A stretch of DNA of 5,105 nt. It comes from Pyrinomonadaceae bacterium (GTDB taxonomy: Bacteria > Acidobacteriota > Blastocatellia > Pyrinomonadales > Pyrinomonadaceae). A program made the position numbers and the translations under genes. The DNA is taken from positions 1 through 5,105 of the forward strand of contig JAJAYR010000232.1 in NCBI GenBank assembly GCA_026786155.1. The letters run 5' to 3'. This document shows, piece by piece, positions 1 through 5,105 of the stretch. Position 1 is the stretch's first letter; each line of letters starts with the position of its first letter. Below the pieces are notes generated by a model. The model was given only the letters and a program-made list of their open reading frames with translations, had not been told where the DNA came from and made no database searches.

Positions 1-1
1 C

Positions 2-571
2 CTTGAAGCGGCGAAAAAATCTTCGGGTTTGCCCGAAGCGATTGTGTCGGGAACGGGAACGGTCGGCGGGCATCTGACTTACGCGGGCGCGATGGATATG
101 TCGTTTATCGGCGGTTCGATGGGTTCGGCGGTCGGCGAAAAAATTACGCGGCTGATTGAAAGAGCGTTGGAGAAGCGCGGCGCGGTGATAATTTTCGCGG
201 CTTCCGGCGGTGCGCGAATGCAGGAAGGAACTTATTCGCTGATGCAGATGGCGAAAATCTCCGCCGCGCTCGCGCAGTTTCACGACGCGCGGCTGCCGTT
301 TATTTCCGTTTTAACCGACCCGACGACCGGCGGCGTAACCGCGAGTTTTGCGATGCTCGGCGATGTCATCATCGGCGAACCGAAAGCGTTAATCGGTTTC
401 GCCGGACCGCGTGTTATCGAACAGACGATTCGCCAGAAGTTGCCGAAAGGTTTCCAGCGTTCGGAATTTTTATTGGAACACGGAATGCTCGATATGGTTG
501 TGGATAGAAGAGAAATGCGCGAAACAATTATTCGTTTGCTCGATTTTATGATGAACCCAGAAATCAAATAA
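2..571 (+). CDS. accD: Acetyl-CoA carboxylase carboxyltransferase subunit beta (3' part, start outside window)
   Basis: The frame is open from the left edge, so this is the C-terminal 189 residues of a longer gene. The product is the beta subunit of the carboxyltransferase, which with AccA moves the carboxyl group from carboxybiotin on AccB to acetyl-CoA to give malonyl-CoA, the first committed step of fatty-acid synthesis in the cytoplasm. Family signatures are easy to read: FIGGSMGSAVG, ASGGARMQEGTYSLMQMAK, SVLTDPTTGGVTASFAMLGD and PKALIGFAGPRVIEQTIRQK, followed by GFQRSEFLLEHGMLDMVV. The SGGARMQ and TTGGVTASFA stretches form the crotonase-fold acyl-CoA pocket and oxyanion-hole region in this family. 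The N-terminal zinc ribbon would lie upstream of the window. The C-terminus stops shortly after the conserved core (MMNPEIK), without the extra tail seen in E. coli AccD. A TTG at 29 is only an internal leucine codon, not the start. folC lies downstream, a known neighbour of accD. Confidence 0.97.
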   Translation, partial: LEAAKKSSGLPEAIVSGTGTVGGHLTYAGAMDMSFIGGSMGSAVGEKITRLIERALEKRGAVIIFAASGGARMQEGTYSLMQMAKISAALAQFHDARLPFISVLTDPTTGGVTASFAMLGDVIIGEPKALIGFAGPRVIEQTIRQKLPKGFQRSEFLLEHGMLDMVVDRREMRETIIRLLDFMMNPEIK

Positions 572-586
572 TGTAGAATTCAATTT

Positions 587-814
587 ATGAGTCTGACCGG
601 AGTTTTAGAATCCGTCCGCGAATTAACGCCTGTCGAACAAGCCAAAGTTCGGCGGCTGCTTGACGAACTTAATAATAAAAATCGGCGTTCGCGTTTTCAA
701 AAATTGCGCGGCTCGGCGAAAGACGAGAACTTTCCGACTTTGACATTGGAAGATTTGCAAAAAGAACGCCGCGAAATCTGGCAAGGTTTGGGAAAAGAAG
801 ATTCCGAAAATTAA
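587..814 (+). CDS. Small antitoxin-like protein, probable VapB-type partner of the adjacent PIN-toxin remnant
   Basis: This is a 75-residue, highly charged, probably helical protein. Residues about 5-28 (GVLESVRELTPVEQAKVRRL and on) form an amphipathic helix of the kind found at the start of many small antitoxins. A basic stretch follows (NNKNRRSRFQKLRG, about 30-42), then an acidic/basic tail (LTLEDLQKERREIWQGLG, about 52-69) that resembles toxin-binding tails. I see no clear AbrB, RHH or HTH motif, so the family is not certain. The main argument is context: four bases after its stop begins a reading frame with the N-terminal signature of a PIN ribonuclease toxin, the usual antitoxin-then-toxin order. 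In such modules the antitoxin neutralises the toxin and often represses its own operon. It starts 15 bp after accD stops, without a recognisable Shine-Dalgarno, so it may be read from the accD transcript. The frame is intact although the toxin is broken. A plain hypothetical protein remains possible. Confidence 0.72.
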   Translation: MSLTGVLESVRELTPVEQAKVRRLLDELNNKNRRSRFQKLRGSAKDENFPTLTLEDLQKERREIWQGLGKEDSEN

Positions 815-818
815 ATTT

Positions 819-930
819 ATGTCCAGCGTTGCCGCCGATACACACATCATCATTTGGTATTTTGAATCCCCGGCGAATGATAACTGCTGACGCGAAAATT
901 CAAGCCTGCGGCATTCAAACAATTTGGTAG
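819..930 (+). pseudogene. VapC-like PIN-domain toxin remnant with internal deletion and frameshift
   Basis: Starting at ATG 819, the first 18 codons read MSSVAADTHIIIWYFESP. This is the usual start of VapC-family PIN toxins, including the first catalytic aspartate in ADTH. That frame then runs to a stop at 888-890, giving only 23 residues. Shifted by +1, positions 871-930 read RRMITADAKIQACGIQTIW and then stop; this matches the end of PIN toxins, where a hydrophobic strand leads into T-x-D-x-K-I and the protein commonly finishes in TIW. An intact toxin has about 120-140 residues, so roughly 90 central residues are gone, including the middle acidic residues needed for metal binding and RNA cleavage. 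The two ends meet in different frames near 868-880. I see both ends directly; the family is from known VapC features; loss by internal deletion is inferred. The product should be inactive. The remnant ends one base before the folC ATG. Confidence 0.8.
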
Positions 931-931
931 A

Positions 932-2251
932 ATGAACTTCAACGAATCTCTCGAATATCTTTATGGTCTCGGCAACGAAGTTTCGACGATGAAACTCGGT
1001 CTCGAAAACATCACGAAACTGCTCGCCACGCTCGGCAATCCGCAAAATAATTATCTGAAAGTTCAAGTTGCCGGAACGAACGGTAAAGGTTCGACGTGCG
1101 CTTTTCTCGATGCAATCTGCGTTTCGGCGAACATTAAAACCGGACTTTACACTTCGCCGCATCTCGTTTCAATCACCGAAAGAATCAAAATCGGCGGCGC
1201 GGAAATTTCCGAAAAAGATTTTGCGAAATACGCAACGAAAGTTAGAGAAATTTCCGAACAATTAGTCGAAGTGGGCGAACTCGAATTCGTTCCGACATTT
1301 TTTGAACAGGTAACGGCGATTGCTTTGAGCGTGTTTGCCGAAGCGAAAATCGAGTTGGCGATTTTGGAAACGGGTTTGGGCGGCAGATTTGACGCGACGA
1401 CCGCCGCAAAAGCGGAAATTGTGGCAATTACACCGATTGATTACGACCATCAGGAAATTTTGGGCGAGACTTTAACGGAAATCGCGGCGGAAAAAGCGGC
1501 GATTATTCGGGAAGATACGAAAGTTATCGTCGCGCCGCAAAATAGGGAAGCTGAAAAAGTAATTTTAGAAAAATGTCGTGAAGTCGGCGTGACGGCGATT
1601 TTGGCGACGACGGAAATAATCGTCAAAAAAAATGAGTTGAAGAAATCTGAATTTTTGATTTCCGCCGATTTTAAGACGGCAAACAGCAGTTATCAAAATG
1701 TAGTTTCCGGGTTGAACGGCAAACATCAATTGACCAACGCATCGCTGGCAATCTCGATTGCCGAAACGCTCCAAAATTTTAATTTCAAAATATCGAACGA
1801 AAATATCACGTTCGGTTTGAAAAATGCGCGGCACAAAGGGCGTTTGGAATTCTGCGACGGGATTTGGTTTGATGGAGCGCACAATGTCGCCGGTGCAAAA
1901 GCGTTGAAAGAATTTTTAGATGAATTTATCAAACAGCCGATAACAATGATTTTCGGCGCGATGCGTGAGAAAGATTTGGCGGAAATGGCGGAGATTTTAT
2001 TTCCGAAAGCGGCGAAGTTGATTTTGACCGAACCGAAAAATCCGCGCTCGATGAAAACTGAAGATTTAGTAAAATTCGTGCCGACAAATTTCGACGAAAA
2101 AAATGTTTTTCTAGCCGAAACCGTCCAAGCCGCGTTAAAACTGGCGAAGGAAATTTCCGCCGCCGAAAACTTGATTTGCGTAACCGGCTCGCTTTATTTA
2201 GTTGGCGAAGCGCAAAAACTGTTGAATAATAAATCCGGGACGAAAAATTAA
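932..2251 (+). CDS. folC: Bifunctional folylpolyglutamate synthase / dihydrofolate synthase
   Basis: A 439-residue cytoplasmic ATP-dependent Mur-ligase-type enzyme that joins glutamate to dihydropteroate and/or extends the polyglutamate tail of folates. Visible motifs in order: ATP P-loop VAGTNGKGST (about 46-55); YTSPHLVSITERI (73-85), folate-site region; LETGLGGRFDATT (145-157); metal-site TPIDYDH (167-173); IAAEKAAII with K188, the position of the carbamylated lysine in the E. coli enzyme; GLNGKHQLTNA (260-270) at the link to the C-terminal domain; RHKGRLE (300-306); and FDGAHN (313-318) in the glutamate-ligase domain. Length fits the family (about 420-440), and no key residue is missing. 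Whether it has both activities or one cannot be told from these motifs. ATG 932 is chosen because the N-terminus NESLEYLYGLG is typical. It has no clear Shine-Dalgarno and begins one base after the old toxin stop, so it probably depends on read-through or coupled translation from accD. gpmA follows 6 bp downstream. Confidence 0.96.
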   Translation: MNFNESLEYLYGLGNEVSTMKLGLENITKLLATLGNPQNNYLKVQVAGTNGKGSTCAFLDAICVSANIKTGLYTSPHLVSITERIKIGGAEISEKDFAKYATKVREISEQLVEVGELEFVPTFFEQVTAIALSVFAEAKIELAILETGLGGRFDATTAAKAEIVAITPIDYDHQEILGETLTEIAAEKAAIIREDTKVIVAPQNREAEKVILEKCREVGVTAILATTEIIVKKNELKKSEFLISADFKTANSSYQNVVSGLNGKHQLTNASLAISIAETLQNFNFKISNENITFGLKNARHKGRLEFCDGIWFDGAHNVAGAKALKEFLDEFIKQPITMIFGAMREKDLAEMAEILFPKAAKLILTEPKNPRSMKTEDLVKFVPTNFDEKNVFLAETVQAALKLAKEISAAENLICVTGSLYLVGEAQKLLNNKSGTKN

Positions 2252-2257
2252 AAAATC

Positions 2258-3004
2258 ATGCGTAAATTAGTTTTAATCAGACACGGCGAAAGCGAATGGA
2301 ACAAGGAAAATCGGTTCACGGGTTGGAAGGATGTTGACTTGTCCGAAAAAGGCAGAGAAGAAGCACTGGCGGCGGGCAAGTTGCTGAAAGCCGAAGGTTT
2401 TACGTTTGACGAAGCCTACACATCGGTTCTGAAACGCGCCATCAGAACGCTCTGGATTGTATTGGACGAAATGGATTTGATGTGGATTCCCGAAACGAAA
2501 TCGTGGCTGCTCAACGAGCGTCATTACGGCGGTTTGCAGGGTTTGGACAAAGCCGAAACCGCCGCGCAATACGGCGAAGAACAAGTTTTAATCTGGCGCA
2601 GGAGTTACGACATTTTGCCGACGCTTTTAGACGAATCGGACGAGAGATATTTGGGCAAAGATGCGCGTTACACCGAAATCGAAGCCGGAAAATTTCCGCC
2701 AGCCGAAGCCTTGAAAAACACGGTCGAGCGCGTCGTGCCGTATTATGAAACAGAGATTTTGCCCAAAATAAAAGCAGGCAAACGACTGATAATCGCCGCG
2801 CACGGCAATTCGCTTCGCGCTCTGGTCAAATATCTCGACGGGATTTCCGACGACGACATCGTAAAATTAAACATTCCGACGGGAATTCCGCTCGTTTATG
2901 AATTCGACGACGCTATGAAACCGACGAAAAGCTATTATCTCGGCGACAATGAAGCGATTAAAGCCGCGCAGGAGGCGGTTGCCAATCAAGGCAAAGCGAA
3001 ATAA
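2258..3004 (+). CDS. gpmA: 2,3-bisphosphoglycerate-dependent phosphoglycerate mutase
   Basis: A 248-residue cytoplasmic enzyme of the histidine phosphatase superfamily that interconverts 3-phosphoglycerate and 2-phosphoglycerate in glycolysis and gluconeogenesis through a phosphohistidine. The RHGES motif gives R8 and the phosphorylated H9. FTGWKDVDLSEKG (20-32), TSVLKRAIRTLW (55-66) with substrate-binding arginines, NERHYGGLQGLDKAE (86-100) with the proton-shuttling E87, RRSYD (114-118) and AAHGNSLRALVKYLDG (180-195) with the second catalytic H182 all agree with the dPGM family. The end, with IPTGIPLVYEFD (206-217) and a C-terminal tail finishing ANQGKAK, is the usual lid that separates true dPGMs from shorter broad-specificity phosphatases. 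Length equals that of E. coli GpmA (250). It sits 6 bp after folC with an A-rich gap and no evident Shine-Dalgarno, so it is probably co-transcribed. A hairpin with a T run follows its stop. Confidence 0.97.
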   Translation: MRKLVLIRHGESEWNKENRFTGWKDVDLSEKGREEALAAGKLLKAEGFTFDEAYTSVLKRAIRTLWIVLDEMDLMWIPETKSWLLNERHYGGLQGLDKAETAAQYGEEQVLIWRRSYDILPTLLDESDERYLGKDARYTEIEAGKFPPAEALKNTVERVVPYYETEILPKIKAGKRLIIAAHGNSLRALVKYLDGISDDDIVKLNIPTGIPLVYEFDDAMKPTKSYYLGDNEAIKAAQEAVANQGKAK

Positions 3005-3012
3005 GTTCAAGT

Positions 3013-3063
3013 GAAAAATGGATAATGGATAATATCTTGTAAATCAAGTATTATCCCTTTTTC
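3013..3063 (+). terminator. Nested inverted repeat with T run between gpmA and the YeiH-family gene; probable terminator
   Basis: The inner stem pairs GGATAATATCTTG (3027-3039) with CAAGTATTATCC (3045-3056) around a TAAAT loop, with one bulged T, and is followed by C then five T (3058-3062). GGATAAT occurs twice in tandem (3020-3026 and 3027-3033), so an alternative outer stem is possible: GAAAAATGGATAAT (3013-3026) pairs with ATTATCCCTTTTTC (3050-3063) at 13 of 14 positions. An A-rich left side and T-rich right side fit a terminator working in either direction. The stem is AT-rich, so it could be weak. It ends only about 12-18 bp before the next start codon, which leaves room for partial read-through or leader control of that gene. 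Confidence 0.55.
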
Positions 3064-3074
3064 GTTTATCTTTT

Positions 3075-4013
3075 ATGTCGTGGCAAAAACTAATCTTTTT
3101 TCTGTTGCTCGCCGCCTGTTTGACACCGTTCGTATCGCCGCCGATGGCACTCGCGCTCGGTTTGGCAATGGCTCTGACAATCGGCAATCCATTTCCCGAA
3201 TCAACCAAAAAATACACTAAATTTTTGCTGCAATTTTCCGTCGTGCTGCTCGGTTTCGGAATGAACCTGACGAGCGTCATCAAAGCCGGAAAAGACGGAA
3301 TTCTATTCACGATGGCGACGATTTTCGGAACGCTGATGCTCGGCTATTTACTCGGCAAACTGCTGAAAATCAACCCGAAAACTTCGACGCTGATTGCGGT
3401 GGGAACGGCGATTTGCGGCGGCAGCGCGATTGCGGCGGTTGCACCTTCGATCAACGCCGATGCGGAGGAGACTTCGGTCTCTTTGGGAACGATTTTTATC
3501 CTGAATTCAATCGGGCTTTTTATTTTTCCGGTGATTGGACACGCGCTCGGTATGACCGAAAATCAGTTCGGCGTGTGGTCGGCGATTGCGATTCACGACA
3601 CTTCTTCGGTCGTCGGCGCGGCGACCAAATTCGGCGGCGAAGCGTTGGCGATTGCGACGACCGTCAAACTCGCCCGCGCCCTCTGGATTGCGCCGATTGC
3701 GTTGTTTTTTTCGTATCTTTACCGCGACAAAAACAGCGACAAAAAATTAAAAGTAGCGATTCCGTGGTTTATATTTCTTTTTCTGGCGGCAACCATCGTC
3801 AGAACTTATGCGCCGAGTATTATTATTCCGAGCATTTTCGATTCACTCGTTAATCTGGCGAAAGCCGGTTTGACCGTTACGCTGTTTCTTATCGGCGCGT
3901 CGCTTTCGCGCGAAACTTTGAAAAAAGTCGGCGTTAAACCGCTTTTGCAAGGCGTTATTTTGTGGATTGTCATTTCAATCGTTTCGCTCTGGGCGGTTTG
4001 GACGATTTTGTAA
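3075..4013 (+). CDS. YeiH/UPF0324-family integral membrane protein (putative sulfate exporter family)
   Basis: A 312-residue, very hydrophobic inner-membrane protein with about nine to eleven predicted transmembrane segments, roughly at 5-36, 50-68, 76-96, 105-124, 137-158, 166-184, 191-214, 227-246, 256-276 and 286-311. Family signatures include LLQFSVVLLGFGMNL (51-65), GTAICGGSAIAAVAP (110-124), AIHDTSSVVGAA (172-183) with the polar HDTSS inside the membrane core, KLARALWIAP (198-207) and LFLIGASLSR (270-279). These are the hallmarks of the conserved UPF0324/YeiH family (Pfam Cons_hypoth698). The 'sulfate exporter' name is a database label with limited experimental support, so the substrate is unknown. 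The family is usually 310-350 residues, so this looks complete. The ATG at 3075 gives the expected N-terminus, but it lies in a T-rich stretch without a Shine-Dalgarno and just after a hairpin. No sulfur-metabolism gene or LysR regulator is adjacent in the window to help assign a role. It converges with the methyltransferase gene, 2 bp between stops. Confidence 0.9.
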   Translation: MSWQKLIFFLLLAACLTPFVSPPMALALGLAMALTIGNPFPESTKKYTKFLLQFSVVLLGFGMNLTSVIKAGKDGILFTMATIFGTLMLGYLLGKLLKINPKTSTLIAVGTAICGGSAIAAVAPSINADAEETSVSLGTIFILNSIGLFIFPVIGHALGMTENQFGVWSAIAIHDTSSVVGAATKFGGEALAIATTVKLARALWIAPIALFFSYLYRDKNSDKKLKVAIPWFIFLFLAATIVRTYAPSIIIPSIFDSLVNLAKAGLTVTLFLIGASLSRETLKKVGVKPLLQGVILWIVISIVSLWAVWTIL

Positions 4014-4015
4014 AT

Positions 4016-5032
4016 TTATTCCTTAAAGCCATAAAGCATTTTCGTCGGTTCGAGATAAGTTTCGCATTTAATCTTCGTAAAACCCGTTTCTTTCAGCCAT
4101 TCGGTGTAAATTTTCTCGTCGCGTTCGACATCCGGCGCGTTCCAGCAAATATCTTCGAGACAAAATAAAACCGAAATTTGCGGCGCGAGATGCGAATCGT
4201 CTATTATCCAGCCGCTCAAAATACAAACGCCGCTTTCGGGAAGTTGTTTGTAAATTTTTTTGAGAAGTTTTATATTGTCGGCGGCAGCGGCGACCGACAT
4301 AAAATTGGCGAGCAAAACTGCGTCGAAATCTTTTGGCAAAGCGTCTCTTTTGAAATCGCCGCTGACGGTTTGAACGCGGTCGGTTAAATTATTGTCGGCG
4401 ATAAATTTCTCCGCAATCTCGACGTTTTCCGGTAATTCAAAGATGATTGATTGAAGATTCGGGAAACTTTGGCAAAGCGCAATCGAACTCGCGCCCGTGC
4501 CGCCGCCGAGATCGAGAATTTTCTTGTATTCTGAAAAATCAAACGCTTCGGCGAGCGCAAAACCGTGTAAAAGCGCGAGATTGTGCTGTTCCGCCATCGC
4601 TTTCGCGCCCTGGTCGGATTTGTCGGGATTGGTTTTTCCATCGCCGCCGTATTGCCAATCTTTCAAATTTTTCGTCAGTTTCGCCCAAACTTTTGAACTG
4701 CGCTTTCGATGGCGATTTATCTGCCCGCCGAGATAAAATTCTTTTTCTCCGATGAGAAAATTTTCGGTCATTGCGGTATTGGAAAAAAGTTTGTTTTTTC
4801 TCTTTAACAAACCGATTATAACGGCGGCGTTCAAAAATCTTTCCATTGCCAATTTATCAATTTTCTTTATTTCGGCGATTGCCGCCGAGGACAAACTTTT
4901 ATCGTTCAAAGTTTCGGCGATTTCTAATTCGACGAACGTGAAAAGCACGTTTGAACGCTGGTAAGCCGTCATCAACTGCAATAAATCTTTGACCGATTCG
5001 GCGTTGACGGATTCGAATTTTGTTTTAGCCAT
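4016..5032 (-). CDS. SAM-dependent class I methyltransferase, COMT/ASMT-like (O-methyltransferase family 2 architecture)
   Basis: A 338-residue soluble protein with two parts. Residues about 10-100 form a helical, winged-helix-like dimerisation domain (SVKDLLQLMTAYQRSNVLFT, then a repeat-like helix-turn-helix ending in LNAAVIIGLLKRKNKLFSNT). Residues about 150-338 form a Rossmann methyltransferase domain: SAM motif ILDLGGGTGASSIAL (172-186), acidic strand end IIFELPENV (196-204) with E199 as the likely ribose binder, RVQTVSGDF (219-227) with D226 near the adenine, then FDAVLLANFMS (236-246). The order matches bacterial relatives of caffeate and acetylserotonin O-methyltransferases. The histidine general base expected in the 'LHDW' motif is not present; by my alignment S246 stands there, so the acceptor may not be a phenolic or other hydroxyl. 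No biosynthetic cluster adjoins it. Start ATG 5032 is supported by a good Shine-Dalgarno 11 bases upstream. The substrate is unknown. Confidence 0.85.
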   Translation of the reverse strand: MAKTKFESVNAESVKDLLQLMTAYQRSNVLFTFVELEIAETLNDKSLSSAAIAEIKKIDKLAMERFLNAAVIIGLLKRKNKLFSNTAMTENFLIGEKEFYLGGQINRHRKRSSKVWAKLTKNLKDWQYGGDGKTNPDKSDQGAKAMAEQHNLALLHGFALAEAFDFSEYKKILDLGGGTGASSIALCQSFPNLQSIIFELPENVEIAEKFIADNNLTDRVQTVSGDFKRDALPKDFDAVLLANFMSVAAAADNIKLLKKIYKQLPESGVCILSGWIIDDSHLAPQISVLFCLEDICWNAPDVERDEKIYTEWLKETGFTKIKCETYLEPTKMLYGFKE

Positions 5033-5042
5033 AATTTATTAA

Positions 5043-5050
5043 CTCACCTT
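5043..5050 (-). promoter_or_regulatory. Shine-Dalgarno of the methyltransferase gene
   Basis: On the minus strand this reads AAGGTGAG. The AGGTGA core is fully complementary to the 16S rRNA 3' end and stands 11 bases before the ATG at 5032. It fixes the start choice and contrasts with the + strand genes, which lack such a site. Confidence 0.75.
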
Positions 5051-5074
5051 ACGCAGAACTGAATTTTTGTGCTT

Positions 5075-5089
5075 GTCGCCGTAGGCGAC
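5075..5089. promoter_or_regulatory. Perfect inverted repeat GTCGCC-GTA-GGCGAC in the methyltransferase leader
   Basis: Two 6-bp arms match perfectly around a 3-bp spacer. The repeat lies 4 bp downstream (minus strand) of a TATAAT box, so it overlaps the predicted transcription start. It could be an operator bound by a dimeric repressor, or a small stable hairpin at the 5' end of the mRNA. No T run follows it on the minus strand, so it is not a classical terminator for that direction. It may instead belong to a gene beyond the right edge, or be a dispersed intergenic repeat; the window cannot separate these. Confidence 0.45.
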
Positions 5090-5093
5090 TAAC

Positions 5094-5099
5094 ATTATA
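5094..5099 (-). promoter_or_regulatory. Candidate -10 box (TATAAT) for the methyltransferase gene
   Basis: The minus strand reads GGGCTATAATGTT here, a perfect sigma-70 -10 hexamer. Transcription would start near 5087, giving a leader of about 55 bases with the Shine-Dalgarno inside. The matching -35 box would lie about 17 bp farther, beyond the end of the window, so the promoter cannot be confirmed. Confidence 0.45.
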
Positions 5100-5105
5100 G
5101 CCCAG

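Noticed and set aside
29..31. TTG as a start for a short accD-like gene
   Set aside because: The frame is open to the left edge and the upstream residues (LEAAKKSSG) fit the AccD family, so the gene continues beyond the window.
819..890. The 23-codon frame as a genuine small functional peptide
   Set aside because: Its sequence is that of a PIN-toxin N-terminus, and matching C-terminal sequence follows in another frame, so a broken gene explains it better.
623..1162. Long minus-strand open frame (179 codons) over the antitoxin-like gene, toxin remnant and start of folC
   Set aside because: It lies antisense to recognisable folC coding sequence, its protein is rich in arginine and phenylalanine as expected from a shadow frame, and it shows no family motif.
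3006..3033. Possible sigma-70 promoter for the YeiH-family gene (TTCAAG, 16 bp, GATAAT)
   Set aside because: The -10 is close to consensus but the -35 matches only 3 of 6, and the same bases form the hairpin arms; too weak to list as a feature.
3413..3853. Open frame of 146 codons inside the membrane-protein gene
   Set aside because: It overlaps the clear YeiH-family frame, and its composition (many R, D, F, C) is that of an out-of-frame reading.
4447..4964. Several + strand open frames opposite the methyltransferase gene
   Set aside because: They are antisense to a gene with intact SAM motifs, lack ribosome sites and have no recognisable domains.

Overview
The window is an ordinary-looking stretch of bacterial chromosome with short intergenic gaps. 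It holds the 3' end of accD, a small antitoxin-like gene, the remains of a PIN-domain toxin, folC, a 2,3-bisphosphoglycerate-dependent phosphoglycerate mutase gene and a YeiH/UPF0324-family membrane protein gene on the + strand. A methyltransferase gene lies on the - strand and converges on the membrane protein gene. The accD-folC neighbourhood is known from many bacteria, including E. coli. Moderate GC, little Shine-Dalgarno sequence upstream of the + strand genes, and the protein set point to a free-living, non-pathogen-like bacterium. An acidobacterial (Blastocatellia-like) source is my loose impression only; the sequence does not prove a phylum.

Layout: positions 2-571 encode the carboxyltransferase beta subunit of acetyl-CoA carboxylase, cut by the left edge. 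Positions 587-930 hold a degenerate type II toxin-antitoxin (vapBC-like) module lodged between accD and folC. The antitoxin frame is intact. The toxin keeps only its PIN-domain N-terminus (819-872) and C-terminus (871-930), joined out of frame with the middle missing. folC (932-2251) starts one base after the toxin remnant's old stop, and gpmA (2258-3004) follows 6 bp later, so accD to gpmA reads as one co-directional transcription unit for fatty-acid, folate and central carbon housekeeping.

A nested inverted repeat followed by a T run (about 3013-3063) separates gpmA from the membrane-protein gene (3075-4013) and probably ends the unit, at least in part. The last gene (5032-4016, minus) is a class I SAM-dependent methyltransferase of the COMT/ASMT-like type with its own Shine-Dalgarno, a perfect TATAAT box at the right edge, and a perfect 6-bp inverted repeat where transcription should start. 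The two convergent genes are separated by only 2 bp.

I see no RNA genes, insertion sequences, CRISPR arrays or origins, and no stretch over 300 bp lacks a gene. The most notable item is the half-deleted toxin with a surviving antitoxin-like gene; I do not see a clearly new multi-gene system here.
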